Source: Streptomyces sp. R21 (GTDB lineage Bacteria > Actinomycetota > Actinomycetes > Streptomycetales > Streptomycetaceae). From it: DNA of 64,000 bases. The stretch is from contig NZ_CP163435.1 of assembly GCF_041051975.1 (NCBI RefSeq), positions 3,844,001 through 3,908,000 of the forward strand, written 5' to 3'. A model generated the notes under the pieces. That model did not search any database. It saw only the letters and a list, made by a program, of their open reading frames with translations, and was not told the DNA's origin. A program made the translations under genes and the position numbers. The first letter of the stretch is position 1. Every line of letters starts with the position of its first letter. Positions 35,485 to 43,026 of this stretch are shown one piece after another.

Positions 35485-36213
35485 ATGGGCAGGGTCTTTC
35501 TGATCGGCGGCGGGTGGGAACCGCAGGCCGCCGAGGCTGTGTACGGGCCTTTCCTGCGCGCGGCCGGCGGCTCGGGCGCCGTGGGCTGCCTGATCATCGA
35601 CGAGGGCGACGGGGCTGCCCAATTCGCCCGCTACGAGGCCGTGTTGAGGAAGGTCGCACCGGCCTGCGAACCCGTACCGCTCCTGGTGCCCATCGGCGGA
35701 GAGTTCGACGTCGCGGCGCTGGACGAGGTGGCCGCCCTGCTGGTGTGCGGCGGACTGACGCCCGCCTATCAGGAGGCGCTCGCCAAGGTCCTCGACCGGC
35801 TTCCCCGCGTGCTCGGTGAGCGCGGGATCCCGTACGCGGGCTTCTCCGCGGGGGCCGCCGTCGCCGCGGCCCGTGCGGTGGTCGGCGGATGGCTCTCCGA
35901 CGGGGTTCCCGTCTGCCCGGAGGACACCGGTGAGGACCTGGACGAGATCGAGGTCCGCCCGGGGCTCGGCCTGGTGCCGTTCGCCGTCGACGTGCACGCC
36001 GCCCAGTGGGGCACTCTTCCGCGGATGATCGACGCCGTCGAACGGAGTGAGGCGCCCAGCGGTGTGACCATCGACGAGAACACGCTCCTCGAAGTGCACG
36101 GCCAGGAGGCGCGGGTCTCCGGACTCGGCCAGGTCCGTACCGTCCGGCGCGCAGCAGACGGTGGCGTGCTGGTGAGGGCCTACGGCGCCGGGGAGTCATT
36201 CACCGTCGGGTGA
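35485..36213 (+). CDS. Peptidase S51 (cyanophycinase/dipeptidase E)-like protein
   Basis: ATG 35485 follows GGGGGAGA; 242 aa. The nucleophile sits in GFSAGAAVA (S121), the S51-type serine elbow, after GGLTPAYQEAL, and an early MGRVFLIGGGW strand gives the class I glutamine amidotransferase-like fold. S51 enzymes cleave alpha-aspartyl or cyanophycin-type bonds; the typical active His/Glu context is less clear here, so the exact substrate is unknown. It converges on the VOC gene with only 3 bp between stops. Confidence 0.8.
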   Translation: MGRVFLIGGGWEPQAAEAVYGPFLRAAGGSGAVGCLIIDEGDGAAQFARYEAVLRKVAPACEPVPLLVPIGGEFDVAALDEVAALLVCGGLTPAYQEALAKVLDRLPRVLGERGIPYAGFSAGAAVAAARAVVGGWLSDGVPVCPEDTGEDLDEIEVRPGLGLVPFAVDVHAAQWGTLPRMIDAVERSEAPSGVTIDENTLLEVHGQEARVSGLGQVRTVRRAADGGVLVRAYGAGESFTVG

Positions 36214-36216
36214 CGG

Positions 36217-36603
36217 TCAGGCCCCGCCACTGCCGTACGGCCGTGTCAGGATCTCCAGGTTGTGACCGTTCGGGTCGTCGAAGTACGTACCCCGGCCGCC
36301 GTCATTGTGGTTGATCTCGCCGGGGCGGCTGTGGGACGGGTCCGCCCAGTGCGTGAGCCCGGCCGCCTCGACGCGGGCGAAGATCTCGTCGAAGTCCTCC
36401 TCGGAGACGAGGAAGGCGTAGTGCTGCGGTGTGATCCGTCCGCCCGTGTCCATGAAGTCGAGGGTCACGCCGTTGGGGATCGCGACCGGGATGAACGGGC
36501 CGTACGGCGGGCTCACCTCAAGGCCCAGGATGTCGGCCAGGAACCGGGCCGAGGCCTTCTTGTCGCGCGCGGCGACGATCGTGTGGTTCAGCTCGACGGT
36601 CAT
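36217..36603 (-). CDS. VOC-superfamily (glyoxalase/bleomycin-resistance-like) protein
   Basis: The 128-aa protein shows the two beta-alpha-beta-beta-beta modules of the VOC fold: ELNHTIVAARDKKASARFLA, then GRGTYFDDPNGHNLEILTRP. Candidate metal ligands are the early His, and Glu at the end (NLEI). These proteins include glyoxalases, extradiol-type dioxygenases and drug-binding proteins; function cannot be set from sequence. It converges with the S51 gene. Confidence 0.9.
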   Translation of the reverse strand: MTVELNHTIVAARDKKASARFLADILGLEVSPPYGPFIPVAIPNGVTLDFMDTGGRITPQHYAFLVSEEDFDEIFARVEAAGLTHWADPSHSRPGEINHNDGGRGTYFDDPNGHNLEILTRPYGSGGA

Positions 36604-36679
36604 CGTGGACCTCCTCGTACGCGGACCTCTCCCACGCTAGCCCCGGAACCCCGCGCTCCGACCCCCTCCGCCATGCAGT

Positions 36680-36698
36680 TAAGGTAAGCCTTGCCTTA
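36680..36698 (+). promoter_or_regulatory. DtxR/DmdR-type iron box
   Basis: TAAGGTAAGCCTTGCCTTA is a near-perfect 19-bp palindrome with the TTAGG-type arms of DtxR/IdeR/DmdR1 sites. It lies directly before the siderophore-binding lipoprotein gene, so the importer should be repressed by iron-loaded regulator. TAAGGT at its left end could itself be a -10 element. Confidence 0.88.
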
Positions 36699-36717
36699 GC
36701 AAATGATCGGAGTCGTT

Positions 36718-37785
36718 GTGCGCACCTTGGGGTTGAAGGCCGGGTTGAAGGCTGTCCTGGCCGTGTCCGTCGCCGGCGGGCTGCTCGCCGGATGTTCGTC
36801 CTCGGACGGCGGCGACACCGGCAAGGGCGGGAGCGGCTCGTCCGACGGATCCCGCAACCTCGTCGCCGGGGCCTCGGAGGGGCCCGCCGTCGCGCCCAGC
36901 GCCATGGCCGAGGGCATGGGCGCGGACACCGACAAGGACGGGGCCTTCCCGCGGACCGTCGGGCACTTCGAGGGCAGCACCGAGGTCGGGAGCGCGCCCC
37001 GGCGGATCGCCGTGCTCAGCACCGGGCAGCTGGACGACCTGCTGTCCCTGGGGGTCGTTCCGACGATCACCACCCGCGCCGACAACGCCGGGCTCGTGCC
37101 GGACTATCTGCGGGACGCGTTCCCCCAGTACAAGAAGCAGCTCGCGAGGATGACCGACGCGGGCACCCGCAACGCGCCCAACCTGGAGACGCTCGCCGCC
37201 GCCAAGCCCGACCTGATCCTCGTCAACGACTCGCTCGGGGACCTGTACCCGAAGCTGTCGAAGATCGCCCCCACCGTCGTCACGGCGGGCAACGGCATCA
37301 ACTGGAAGCGGGACCTGCTGCTCGTGGGCGACGCCCTCGGCAAGGGACAGCAGGCGCGGAAGCTGCTCGACGGCATCGTGGCCGACGCCGCCGCGCGCGG
37401 CGAGAAGCTCGGTGATCCCGCCGTCTCGATGGTGCGCTTCACGCCCGACCGCACCCGGATGTTCGGGGTGTCCTCCTTCACCGGGTCCATCGCCGCCGAC
37501 ATGGGGCTCGGGCGGCCCAAGTCCCAGCAGTTCAAGGCGATTTCGCAGGACATCGGGGCGGAGAGCATCGACACCGCCGACGGCGACTGGATCTTCTACT
37601 CCGTGCAGGGCGACGCGTCGAAGACCGACGCCACAAGCGTGCTCGCCGGGCCGCTGTGGAAGTCGATGAAGGCGGTCGAGGCCGGGCACACGGTGAAGGT
37701 CGACGACGACCCCTGGTACCTCAACGCCGGGCCGACCGCCGCCCGAATCGTCGGGCACCAACTCGCCGAGACCATCGGCAAGTAG
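36718..37785 (+). CDS. Iron-siderophore ABC transporter substrate-binding lipoprotein
   Basis: Start chosen at GTG 36718, which has GGAG six bases upstream and clears the iron box; ATG 36703 lacks a ribosome site. The 355-aa protein has a lipobox (GLLAGCSS), a Gly/Ser linker, then a PBP class III fold with GHFEGSTEVGSAPRRIAVLS, DLLSLGVVPTI, and NLETLAAAKPDLILVND, as in FhuD/FecB-type siderophore binders. It is anchored outside the membrane and passes ferric siderophore to the two permeases that follow by 18 bp. Expression should rise in iron limitation. Confidence 0.92.
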   Translation: MRTLGLKAGLKAVLAVSVAGGLLAGCSSSDGGDTGKGGSGSSDGSRNLVAGASEGPAVAPSAMAEGMGADTDKDGAFPRTVGHFEGSTEVGSAPRRIAVLSTGQLDDLLSLGVVPTITTRADNAGLVPDYLRDAFPQYKKQLARMTDAGTRNAPNLETLAAAKPDLILVNDSLGDLYPKLSKIAPTVVTAGNGINWKRDLLLVGDALGKGQQARKLLDGIVADAAARGEKLGDPAVSMVRFTPDRTRMFGVSSFTGSIAADMGLGRPKSQQFKAISQDIGAESIDTADGDWIFYSVQGDASKTDATSVLAGPLWKSMKAVEAGHTVKVDDDPWYLNAGPTAARIVGHQLAETIGK

Positions 37786-37803
37786 CCGGGACCGAGTATC
37801 CAA

Positions 37804-38793
37804 GTGACTGTCCGTACCGCCTGGTTGGCCGTCGCCGTGGCCCTCACGATCACGGTCGCGGCACTGAGCCTCGCCGTCGGCACCCGACCCGTACCGCTGT
37901 CCGCGGTCCTCGACGCGCTGCTGCACGGCGGGAGTTCGCCGGACGCGCTGGTGGTGCGGTCGCTGCGGATGCCGCGCACCGCGATCGGGCTGGCCGCGGG
38001 CGCCGCGCTCGGGCTCGCGGGGGCGGCGCTCCAGGCGGTCAGCCGCAATCCGCTCGCCGATCCGGGGATCCTCGGGCTGAGCCAGGGGGCGGCCGCGGGG
38101 GTCGTCCTCGCCATCGCGTCCGGGCTCGCGAGCGGCTTCAGCGGGTACGTCTGGTACGCCTTCGCGGGCGCCGTCGCCGCGGCATGCGTGGTGTACGCCA
38201 TCGCCTCGCGCGGCCGGGGCGGGGCCTCGCCGGTGAAGCTGGCGCTCGCCGGGACCGCGCTGTCCGCGATGACGGCCGGGGCGACCACGGTCGTCCTGAC
38301 GTCGAGCGCGGCCACGCTCGACCAGTTCCGCTTCTGGCAGGTGGGCGCGCTCAGCGGGCGCGACGCCGGGGCCGTCGGGCGGATGCTGCCGTTCCTCGTC
38401 GTGGGCGCGCTGTTGGTGCTGGCCTGCGCCCGCGGCCTGGACGCGCTCGCGCTCGGCGACGACACGGCGCGGGGGCTGGGTCACCGGGTCCCTCTCGTAC
38501 GGGGCTGCGCGGCGCTCGGCGCGACGCTGCTGACCGCCGCCGCGGTCGCCGCCGCCGGGCCGATCGCCTTCGTCGGGCTCGCCGTGCCGCATCTGGCCCG
38601 CCGCCTGGTCCCGGGCGGCCACCGTTGGGTGCTGCCGCTGTCCGCCCTGCTCGGGGCGTCCCTGCTGCTGGCGGCGGACGTGGCGGGCCGCGTGGTCCGC
38701 GCCCCCGCCGAGGTACCGGCCGGCGTGATGACCGCGCTGGTGGGGGTGCCGGTGCTGGTTGCGCTGGTGCGGCGGAGGACGGTGAGCTCATGA
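37804..38793 (+). CDS. Siderophore ABC transporter permease 1 (FecCD family)
   Basis: GTG 37804 start, 329 aa. Nine to ten hydrophobic helices are visible, with FecCD motifs RMPRTAIGLAAGAALGLAGA, NPLADPGILGLSQGA and PIAFVGLAVPHLARRL. It pairs with the second permease as a heterodimer for ferric siderophore import. The 3' end overlaps the next gene by ATGA, supporting coupled translation. Confidence 0.93.
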   Translation: MTVRTAWLAVAVALTITVAALSLAVGTRPVPLSAVLDALLHGGSSPDALVVRSLRMPRTAIGLAAGAALGLAGAALQAVSRNPLADPGILGLSQGAAAGVVLAIASGLASGFSGYVWYAFAGAVAAACVVYAIASRGRGGASPVKLALAGTALSAMTAGATTVVLTSSAATLDQFRFWQVGALSGRDAGAVGRMLPFLVVGALLVLACARGLDALALGDDTARGLGHRVPLVRGCAALGATLLTAAAVAAAGPIAFVGLAVPHLARRLVPGGHRWVLPLSALLGASLLLAADVAGRVVRAPAEVPAGVMTALVGVPVLVALVRRRTVSS

Positions 38794-39917
38794 GGCCGGC
38801 ACGCATCCGCGGCCGTACATCTGTTCGCACATCCGTCCGCGCGTCTGCCCGTGCGTCCACGTGCCTGCCTACGGCGGCCACCGCCAGGTATCCGGGATCG
38901 GCCGGGCTGGCCGTACTCCGGCACCGGTCCCTCTCACTGCTGCTGCATCGCCGCTCGGCGGCCGTGGCCGGGGCACTGCTCGTGCTGCTCGGCGCCGTCA
39001 TGCTGCTCTCCGCGTGCCTCGGGCAGACGTACGTTCCGCCGGGTGAGGTCTGGCGCACCCTGCGGGGCACGTCGGGAACGTACGACCTCGTCGTGGGTGA
39101 GCTGCGCGTGCCGCGGATCGTGCTCGGCGCGCTGGTGGGCGCCGCGCTCGGGCTGTCCGGGGCGCTGGTGCAGACGGTGACCCGCAATCCGCTGGCGAGC
39201 CCCGACGTCATCGGCGTCGGGCACGGTGCCGCCGCCGCGACGGTGCTGGCGCTTGCCACCGGCGCCGTCGCCTCCCCCGGCGCGCTCCCGGCCGTGTCCG
39301 TCGCCGGAGGTCTCGCGGCCGCAGCGCTCGTGTACGTACTCGCCTGGCGGCACGGCATGCAGCCGAGCCGGTTCGTGCTGACCGGGGTCGGGGTCGGGGT
39401 CGCGCTCTCCGCCGTGGTCCAGCTGTATCTGACCGAGAGCGAGCTGGACGCCGCCGAGCAGGTCAAGCTGTGGCTGGCCGGGAGCCTCAACGGGCGTGGC
39501 TGGGATCAGGCGGGCCCCCTCGGCTGGGTGCTGCTGGTGACCGCGCCCGCGCTGGTGTGGGCGAGCCGGGCCCAGAAGCAGCTGGGGCTGGACGACGACA
39601 CGGCCGCCGCGCTCGGGGTGCGGGTGCGGCGAGCCCAGCTCGGGGTGACCGGGCTGGGGGTCGTGCTCGCCGCGTGCGCGACCGGGGCGGCGGGGCCGAT
39701 CGGGTTTGTCGCGCTCACCAGTCCGCAGTTGGCCCGGCGCCTGAGCCGTAGCCCTCAACTGCCTTTGGTGAGCTCGGCGTTGACCGGAGCGGTGGTGGTG
39801 GTCGGCGCCGATCTCGTGGCTCGGACGCTGGTGCCGCCCCTGGAGATCCCGGTCGGCGCGCTCACCTCGCTGGTCGGGGGGCCGTACCTGTTGTGGCTGC
39901 TGGGGCGGCGCGGGTGA
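38790..39917 (+). CDS. Siderophore ABC transporter permease 2 (FecCD family)
   Basis: ATG 38790 overlaps the previous stop; 375 aa. An unusual Arg/Ala-rich N-terminal extension of about 50 residues precedes the first helix (AVAGALLVLLGAVMLLSACL), and a start further downstream is possible. Family motifs are RVPRIVLGALVGAALGLSGA, NPLASPDVIGVGHGA and PIGFVALTSPQLARRL. No ATPase gene follows: the next gene is a convergent alcohol dehydrogenase. The importer must borrow an ATPase encoded elsewhere. Confidence 0.92.
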   Translation: MRPARIRGRTSVRTSVRASARASTCLPTAATARYPGSAGLAVLRHRSLSLLLHRRSAAVAGALLVLLGAVMLLSACLGQTYVPPGEVWRTLRGTSGTYDLVVGELRVPRIVLGALVGAALGLSGALVQTVTRNPLASPDVIGVGHGAAAATVLALATGAVASPGALPAVSVAGGLAAAALVYVLAWRHGMQPSRFVLTGVGVGVALSAVVQLYLTESELDAAEQVKLWLAGSLNGRGWDQAGPLGWVLLVTAPALVWASRAQKQLGLDDDTAAALGVRVRRAQLGVTGLGVVLAACATGAAGPIGFVALTSPQLARRLSRSPQLPLVSSALTGAVVVVGADLVARTLVPPLEIPVGALTSLVGGPYLLWLLGRRG

Positions 39918-39970
39918 GGAACGGACTCGTCCTCGGACGCCGGACGCCGGACGGGCCGAAACACCGCGCA

Positions 39971-39999
39971 GGGCCCCGGAGCAGTGCGCTCCGGGGCCC
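39971..39999. terminator. Bidirectional terminator, siderophore operon / alcohol dehydrogenase
   Basis: GGGCCCCGGAGC (39971-39982) pairs perfectly with GCTCCGGGGCCC (39988-39999) around a 5-nt loop. It serves the convergent permease and dehydrogenase genes. Just upstream (39928-39957) is a diverged copy of the GCCGGACGGGC Streptomyces intergenic repeat. Confidence 0.92.
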
Positions 40000-40020
40000 T
40001 TGGTGAGCGCCTGACGGACG

Positions 40021-41061
40021 TCAGATGGTCGCGGTGTCGATCACGAAGCGGTAGCGGACGTCGCTCGCGAGGACGCGCTCGTACGCCTCGTTGATCTGGT
40101 CGGCGTTGATCAGTTCGATCTCGGCGCCGAAGCCGTGCTCGGCGCAGAAGTCCAGCATCTCCTGGGTCTCGGCGATGCCGCCGATCATGGAGCCGGCGAG
40201 GGTCTTGTTGCCGCCGATGAGGGAGAACAGGTTGAGCGTGATCGGCTCCTCGGGGGCGCCGACGTTCACCAGGGCGCCGCCCGTCTTGAGCAGGCCGAGG
40301 TACGCGCCGAAGTCGAGCGGTGCGGACACGGTCGACAGGATGATGTCGAAGGAGCCGGCAAGCTCCTCGAACGTCTTCGGGTCGCTGGTGGCGTAGTAGT
40401 GGTCGGCGCCCAGCTTCAGGCCGTCGTCCTTCTTGCGCAGCGACTGGGAGAGGACGGTGACCTCGGCGCCGAGCGCGTGGGCGATCTTGACGCCCATGTG
40501 GCCGAGCCCGCCGAGACCGACGACCGCGACCTTCTTGCCGGGGGCGGCACCCCAGTGCTTGAGCGGGGAGTACGTGGTGATGCCCGCGCAGAGCAGCGGC
40601 GCGGCCTCGTCGAGGGAGAGGCCGTCGGGGATACGCAGGGTGAAGGCCTCGGCGACGACGACCTTCTGCGAGTAGCCGCCGTAGGTGGGCGCACCGTCGT
40701 AGCCGACGGCGTTGTAGGTGCCGACACCGCCCTTCAGGCAGTGCTGCTCCAGGCCCGCCTTGCAGTTCTCGCACTCACGGCAGGAGTCGACGAAGCAGCC
40801 GACGCCCACGCGGTCGCCGACCTTGAACTTGGTGACGCCGGGGCCGACCTCGGAGACGATGCCCGCGATCTCGTGGCCCGGCACCATCGGGAAGATGGCC
40901 TCGCCCCAGCCCTCACGGGCCTGGTGGATGTCGGAGTGGCAGATTCCGGCGAACTTGATGTCGATCAGGACGTCGAACTCGCCGACCGGGCGGCGCTCGA
41001 TGGTGGTGCGCTCCAGCGGGGCCTTCGCGGAGGGGGCGGCGTACGCAGCAACGGTGGTCAT
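40021..41061 (-). CDS. Zinc-dependent NAD(P) alcohol dehydrogenase (cinnamyl-type/YahK-like)
   Basis: ATG 41061 follows GAGGAGAC; 346 aa. Catalytic zinc ligands are in GICHSDIHQ and PGHEIAGIV, the structural zinc cluster in CFVDSCRECENCKAGLEQHC, and the cofactor fold in VAVVGLGGLGHMGVKIA. These are diagnostic of the CAD/YahK group of medium-chain dehydrogenases reducing aldehydes. It is divergent from an XRE/MmyB regulator gene 172 bp away, which may control it. Confidence 0.94.
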   Translation of the reverse strand: MTTVAAYAAPSAKAPLERTTIERRPVGEFDVLIDIKFAGICHSDIHQAREGWGEAIFPMVPGHEIAGIVSEVGPGVTKFKVGDRVGVGCFVDSCRECENCKAGLEQHCLKGGVGTYNAVGYDGAPTYGGYSQKVVVAEAFTLRIPDGLSLDEAAPLLCAGITTYSPLKHWGAAPGKKVAVVGLGGLGHMGVKIAHALGAEVTVLSQSLRKKDDGLKLGADHYYATSDPKTFEELAGSFDIILSTVSAPLDFGAYLGLLKTGGALVNVGAPEEPITLNLFSLIGGNKTLAGSMIGGIAETQEMLDFCAEHGFGAEIELINADQINEAYERVLASDVRYRFVIDTATI

Positions 41062-41233
41062 GCCGGGGGGTCTCCTCAGGAGGGGTCGTGTGCCCGGCTG
41101 CCTTCCGGCCGGGCACGAGACCCAGCCTGCCCCATCCCGCAACATTCACCCAGGTCAACGCTCTGCGTACGCTCAGTGGTCCTACTACTGGCGGGGTCAG
41201 GCTCTCCTGCGTACGACGGGGAATACTTGACTC

Positions 41234-42154
41234 ATGGACCAACACCCTCGTCAGGAGTCCGCCAGGGAACCGGGGCAGCCGCTGGACCGGCGCGCCGAGC
41301 TCAGCGAGTTCCTGCGCACCCGCCGTGCCCGGCTGAAGCCCGAGGACGTGGGGCTGCCCGACTTCGGACGGCACCGCCGCGTCCCCGGGCTGCGGCGCGA
41401 GGAGCTGGCCCAGCTGGCCGGGGTGTCGGTGGCGTACTACACCCGCCTCGAACAGGGCAACGGACGGAACGTGTCGGCGGAGGTGCTCGACGCGATCGCC
41501 CGCGCGCTGCGGCTGACGGACGCGGAGCACGCGCACCTCACGCATCTCGCCAAGCCCAAGCAGCACAACAAGAAGAAGCGGACGGCGCGGCCCCAGCAGG
41601 TGCGCGGTGCGCTGCGGCAGCTCATCGACACGATGGACGGGATCCCGGCGTACGTCGTCGGGCGGCGCTCGGACATCCTCATCTGGAACCGGATGGCCGC
41701 GGCCGTCTTCGGTGACTGGTCGGAGCTGCCGCCGCACGAGCGGAACTGGGCGCGGCTGGTGTTCCTGAAGCCCGAGTACCGCGAGCTGTTCGTGGAGTGG
41801 GAGCAGAAGGCCAGCGACATGGTCAGCTATCTGCGCATGGACGCGGGCTGCCATCCGGACGACCCGCGACTGTCCTCCCTGGTGGGTGAACTCTCCGTGC
41901 ACAGCGAGGAGTTCAGGCGGCTGTGGGCCACGCACGACGTGAAGGAGAAGGGCCACGGCGTGAAGCGGTTCCACCATCCGCTGGTCGGTGAGCTCACCCT
42001 GTCCTTCGAGACGCTCAAGCTGCCCGACGACACCGAGCAGTCGCTGGTCACGTACCACGCGGAGCCGGGCTCGGCGTCCGCCGAGGCGCTGCGGCTGCTG
42101 GCCAGCTGGGGCGCCGATGCCACGCGCGCGGGCACGGCGTCCCCCCAGCCGTAG
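41234..42154 (+). CDS. XRE-family regulator with MmyB-like ligand-binding domain
   Basis: The 306-aa protein has a Cro-type helix-turn-helix (LSEFLRTRRARLKPEDVGLP, RREELAQLAGVSVAYYTRLE) and a PAS-like MmyB domain (GIPAYVVGRRSDILIWNRMA, LRMDAGCHPDDPRLSSLVGE, HPLVGELTLSFETLKLPDD). Members of this large actinobacterial group often control the neighbouring divergent oxidoreductase gene and may bind fatty acids or similar ligands. Here the partner is the alcohol dehydrogenase. It converges with the globin gene with 12 bp between stops. Confidence 0.92.
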   Translation: MDQHPRQESAREPGQPLDRRAELSEFLRTRRARLKPEDVGLPDFGRHRRVPGLRREELAQLAGVSVAYYTRLEQGNGRNVSAEVLDAIARALRLTDAEHAHLTHLAKPKQHNKKKRTARPQQVRGALRQLIDTMDGIPAYVVGRRSDILIWNRMAAAVFGDWSELPPHERNWARLVFLKPEYRELFVEWEQKASDMVSYLRMDAGCHPDDPRLSSLVGELSVHSEEFRRLWATHDVKEKGHGVKRFHHPLVGELTLSFETLKLPDDTEQSLVTYHAEPGSASAEALRLLASWGADATRAGTASPQP

Positions 42155-42166
42155 CCCAGGCAGCCC

Positions 42167-42937
42167 TCAGGGCTGATACGGCGGCATGGACCCCCAGGTC
42201 CACTTCGGCACCGCCTGCTCCCCCGGCACCGCAGCGTCCGGCCCCGAGAAGTAGACCGCAAGGCGGGTGCCCCACTCGACGTAGGCGAGGAACGCCGAGC
42301 GGAACTCCGCGTCCGTGGGCAGGCCCGCGTCGTCGGCCGCGTCCTGGATGAGGTTGACCCAGCGGCGGCGCTGGGCCTCGGTGATGTTCTTGCCGAAGTG
42401 CTTGGCGACCATGTGGCCGTGGCCGCCCTGCTGTTCGGAGTAGGCCTTCGGGCCGCCGAAGACCTCGCCGATCCAGAGCGCGACGTGCGCCGCGTGCTCG
42501 GGGGCCAGGTTTTCGAAGAGCGGGGCGAGGAGGTCGTCCTTGAGGACCTTGTCGTAGAAGACCTCGGTGAGCCGGGAGAAGGCCTCGGCGCCGCCCGCCC
42601 AGGCGTACAGCGTGGGCACGGACGCGCCCGTGCCGCGTACCGTCGTCGGCTTGTAGTGGCGCATCTCGTCGATGTTGGGGATGTAGGGGCGGATCTCGGC
42701 GAGGAAGCCGGGGAAGAGCTCCGATTTCCGGAAGCCCTCGATGTGGCCCTCGGTGGAGGTCCAGGTGATCCGCAGGATGAAGTGCTCGAAGTCGTCCTCG
42801 CAGCGCGACAGTTCGTAGTCCACACACTGCGGGGCCGCGGCGAGCTGGACGGCGGCCCTGGTGTAGGCGGCCAGGAACTCCGCCGACTGCTGCTCGGGAA
42901 TGCGGTATCGGATGTACTCCACGGTCTGCACAGTCAT
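42167..42937 (-). CDS. Chimera of antibiotic-biosynthesis-monooxygenase domain and group II truncated haemoglobin
   Basis: The 256-aa protein fuses two heme-related folds. Residues 1-95 or so form an ABM ferredoxin-like domain (VEYIRYRIPEQQSAEFLAAY, HFILRITWTSTEGHIEGFRK). Residues about 105-235 are a truncated haemoglobin of group II: FYDKVLKDDLLAPLF, proximal region GHMVAKHFGKNITEAQRRRW, and FLAYVEWGTRLAVYFS. Such ABM-globin chimeras are described from Streptomyces; the globin may deliver oxygen or handle reactive oxygen and nitrogen species for the monooxygenase domain. Its stop lies next to the regulator gene. Confidence 0.92.
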   Translation of the reverse strand: MTVQTVEYIRYRIPEQQSAEFLAAYTRAAVQLAAAPQCVDYELSRCEDDFEHFILRITWTSTEGHIEGFRKSELFPGFLAEIRPYIPNIDEMRHYKPTTVRGTGASVPTLYAWAGGAEAFSRLTEVFYDKVLKDDLLAPLFENLAPEHAAHVALWIGEVFGGPKAYSEQQGGHGHMVAKHFGKNITEAQRRRWVNLIQDAADDAGLPTDAEFRSAFLAYVEWGTRLAVYFSGPDAAVPGEQAVPKWTWGSMPPYQP

Positions 42938-42957
42938 GGCTCACACACAACACGAAA

Positions 42958-42988
42958 GGCCCACCGGACGCCTTGCTTCCGGTGGGCC
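42958..42988 (-). terminator. Terminator after the subtilase gene
   Basis: GGCCCACCGGA (42958-42968) pairs with TCCGGTGGGCC (42978-42988), an 11-bp stem with a 9-nt loop, between the subtilase stop and the globin start on the same strand. TTTCGTG follows it in the transcribed direction. Confidence 0.85.
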
Positions 42989-43026
42989 GTTCGCTCATGG
43001 CTCATTTGCCGTGGTGTGCGCCGGGC

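Noticed and set aside
36679..38622. Long minus-strand frame antisense to the siderophore genes
   Set aside because: Overlaps two strongly identified FecCD/FecB genes and lacks motifs.
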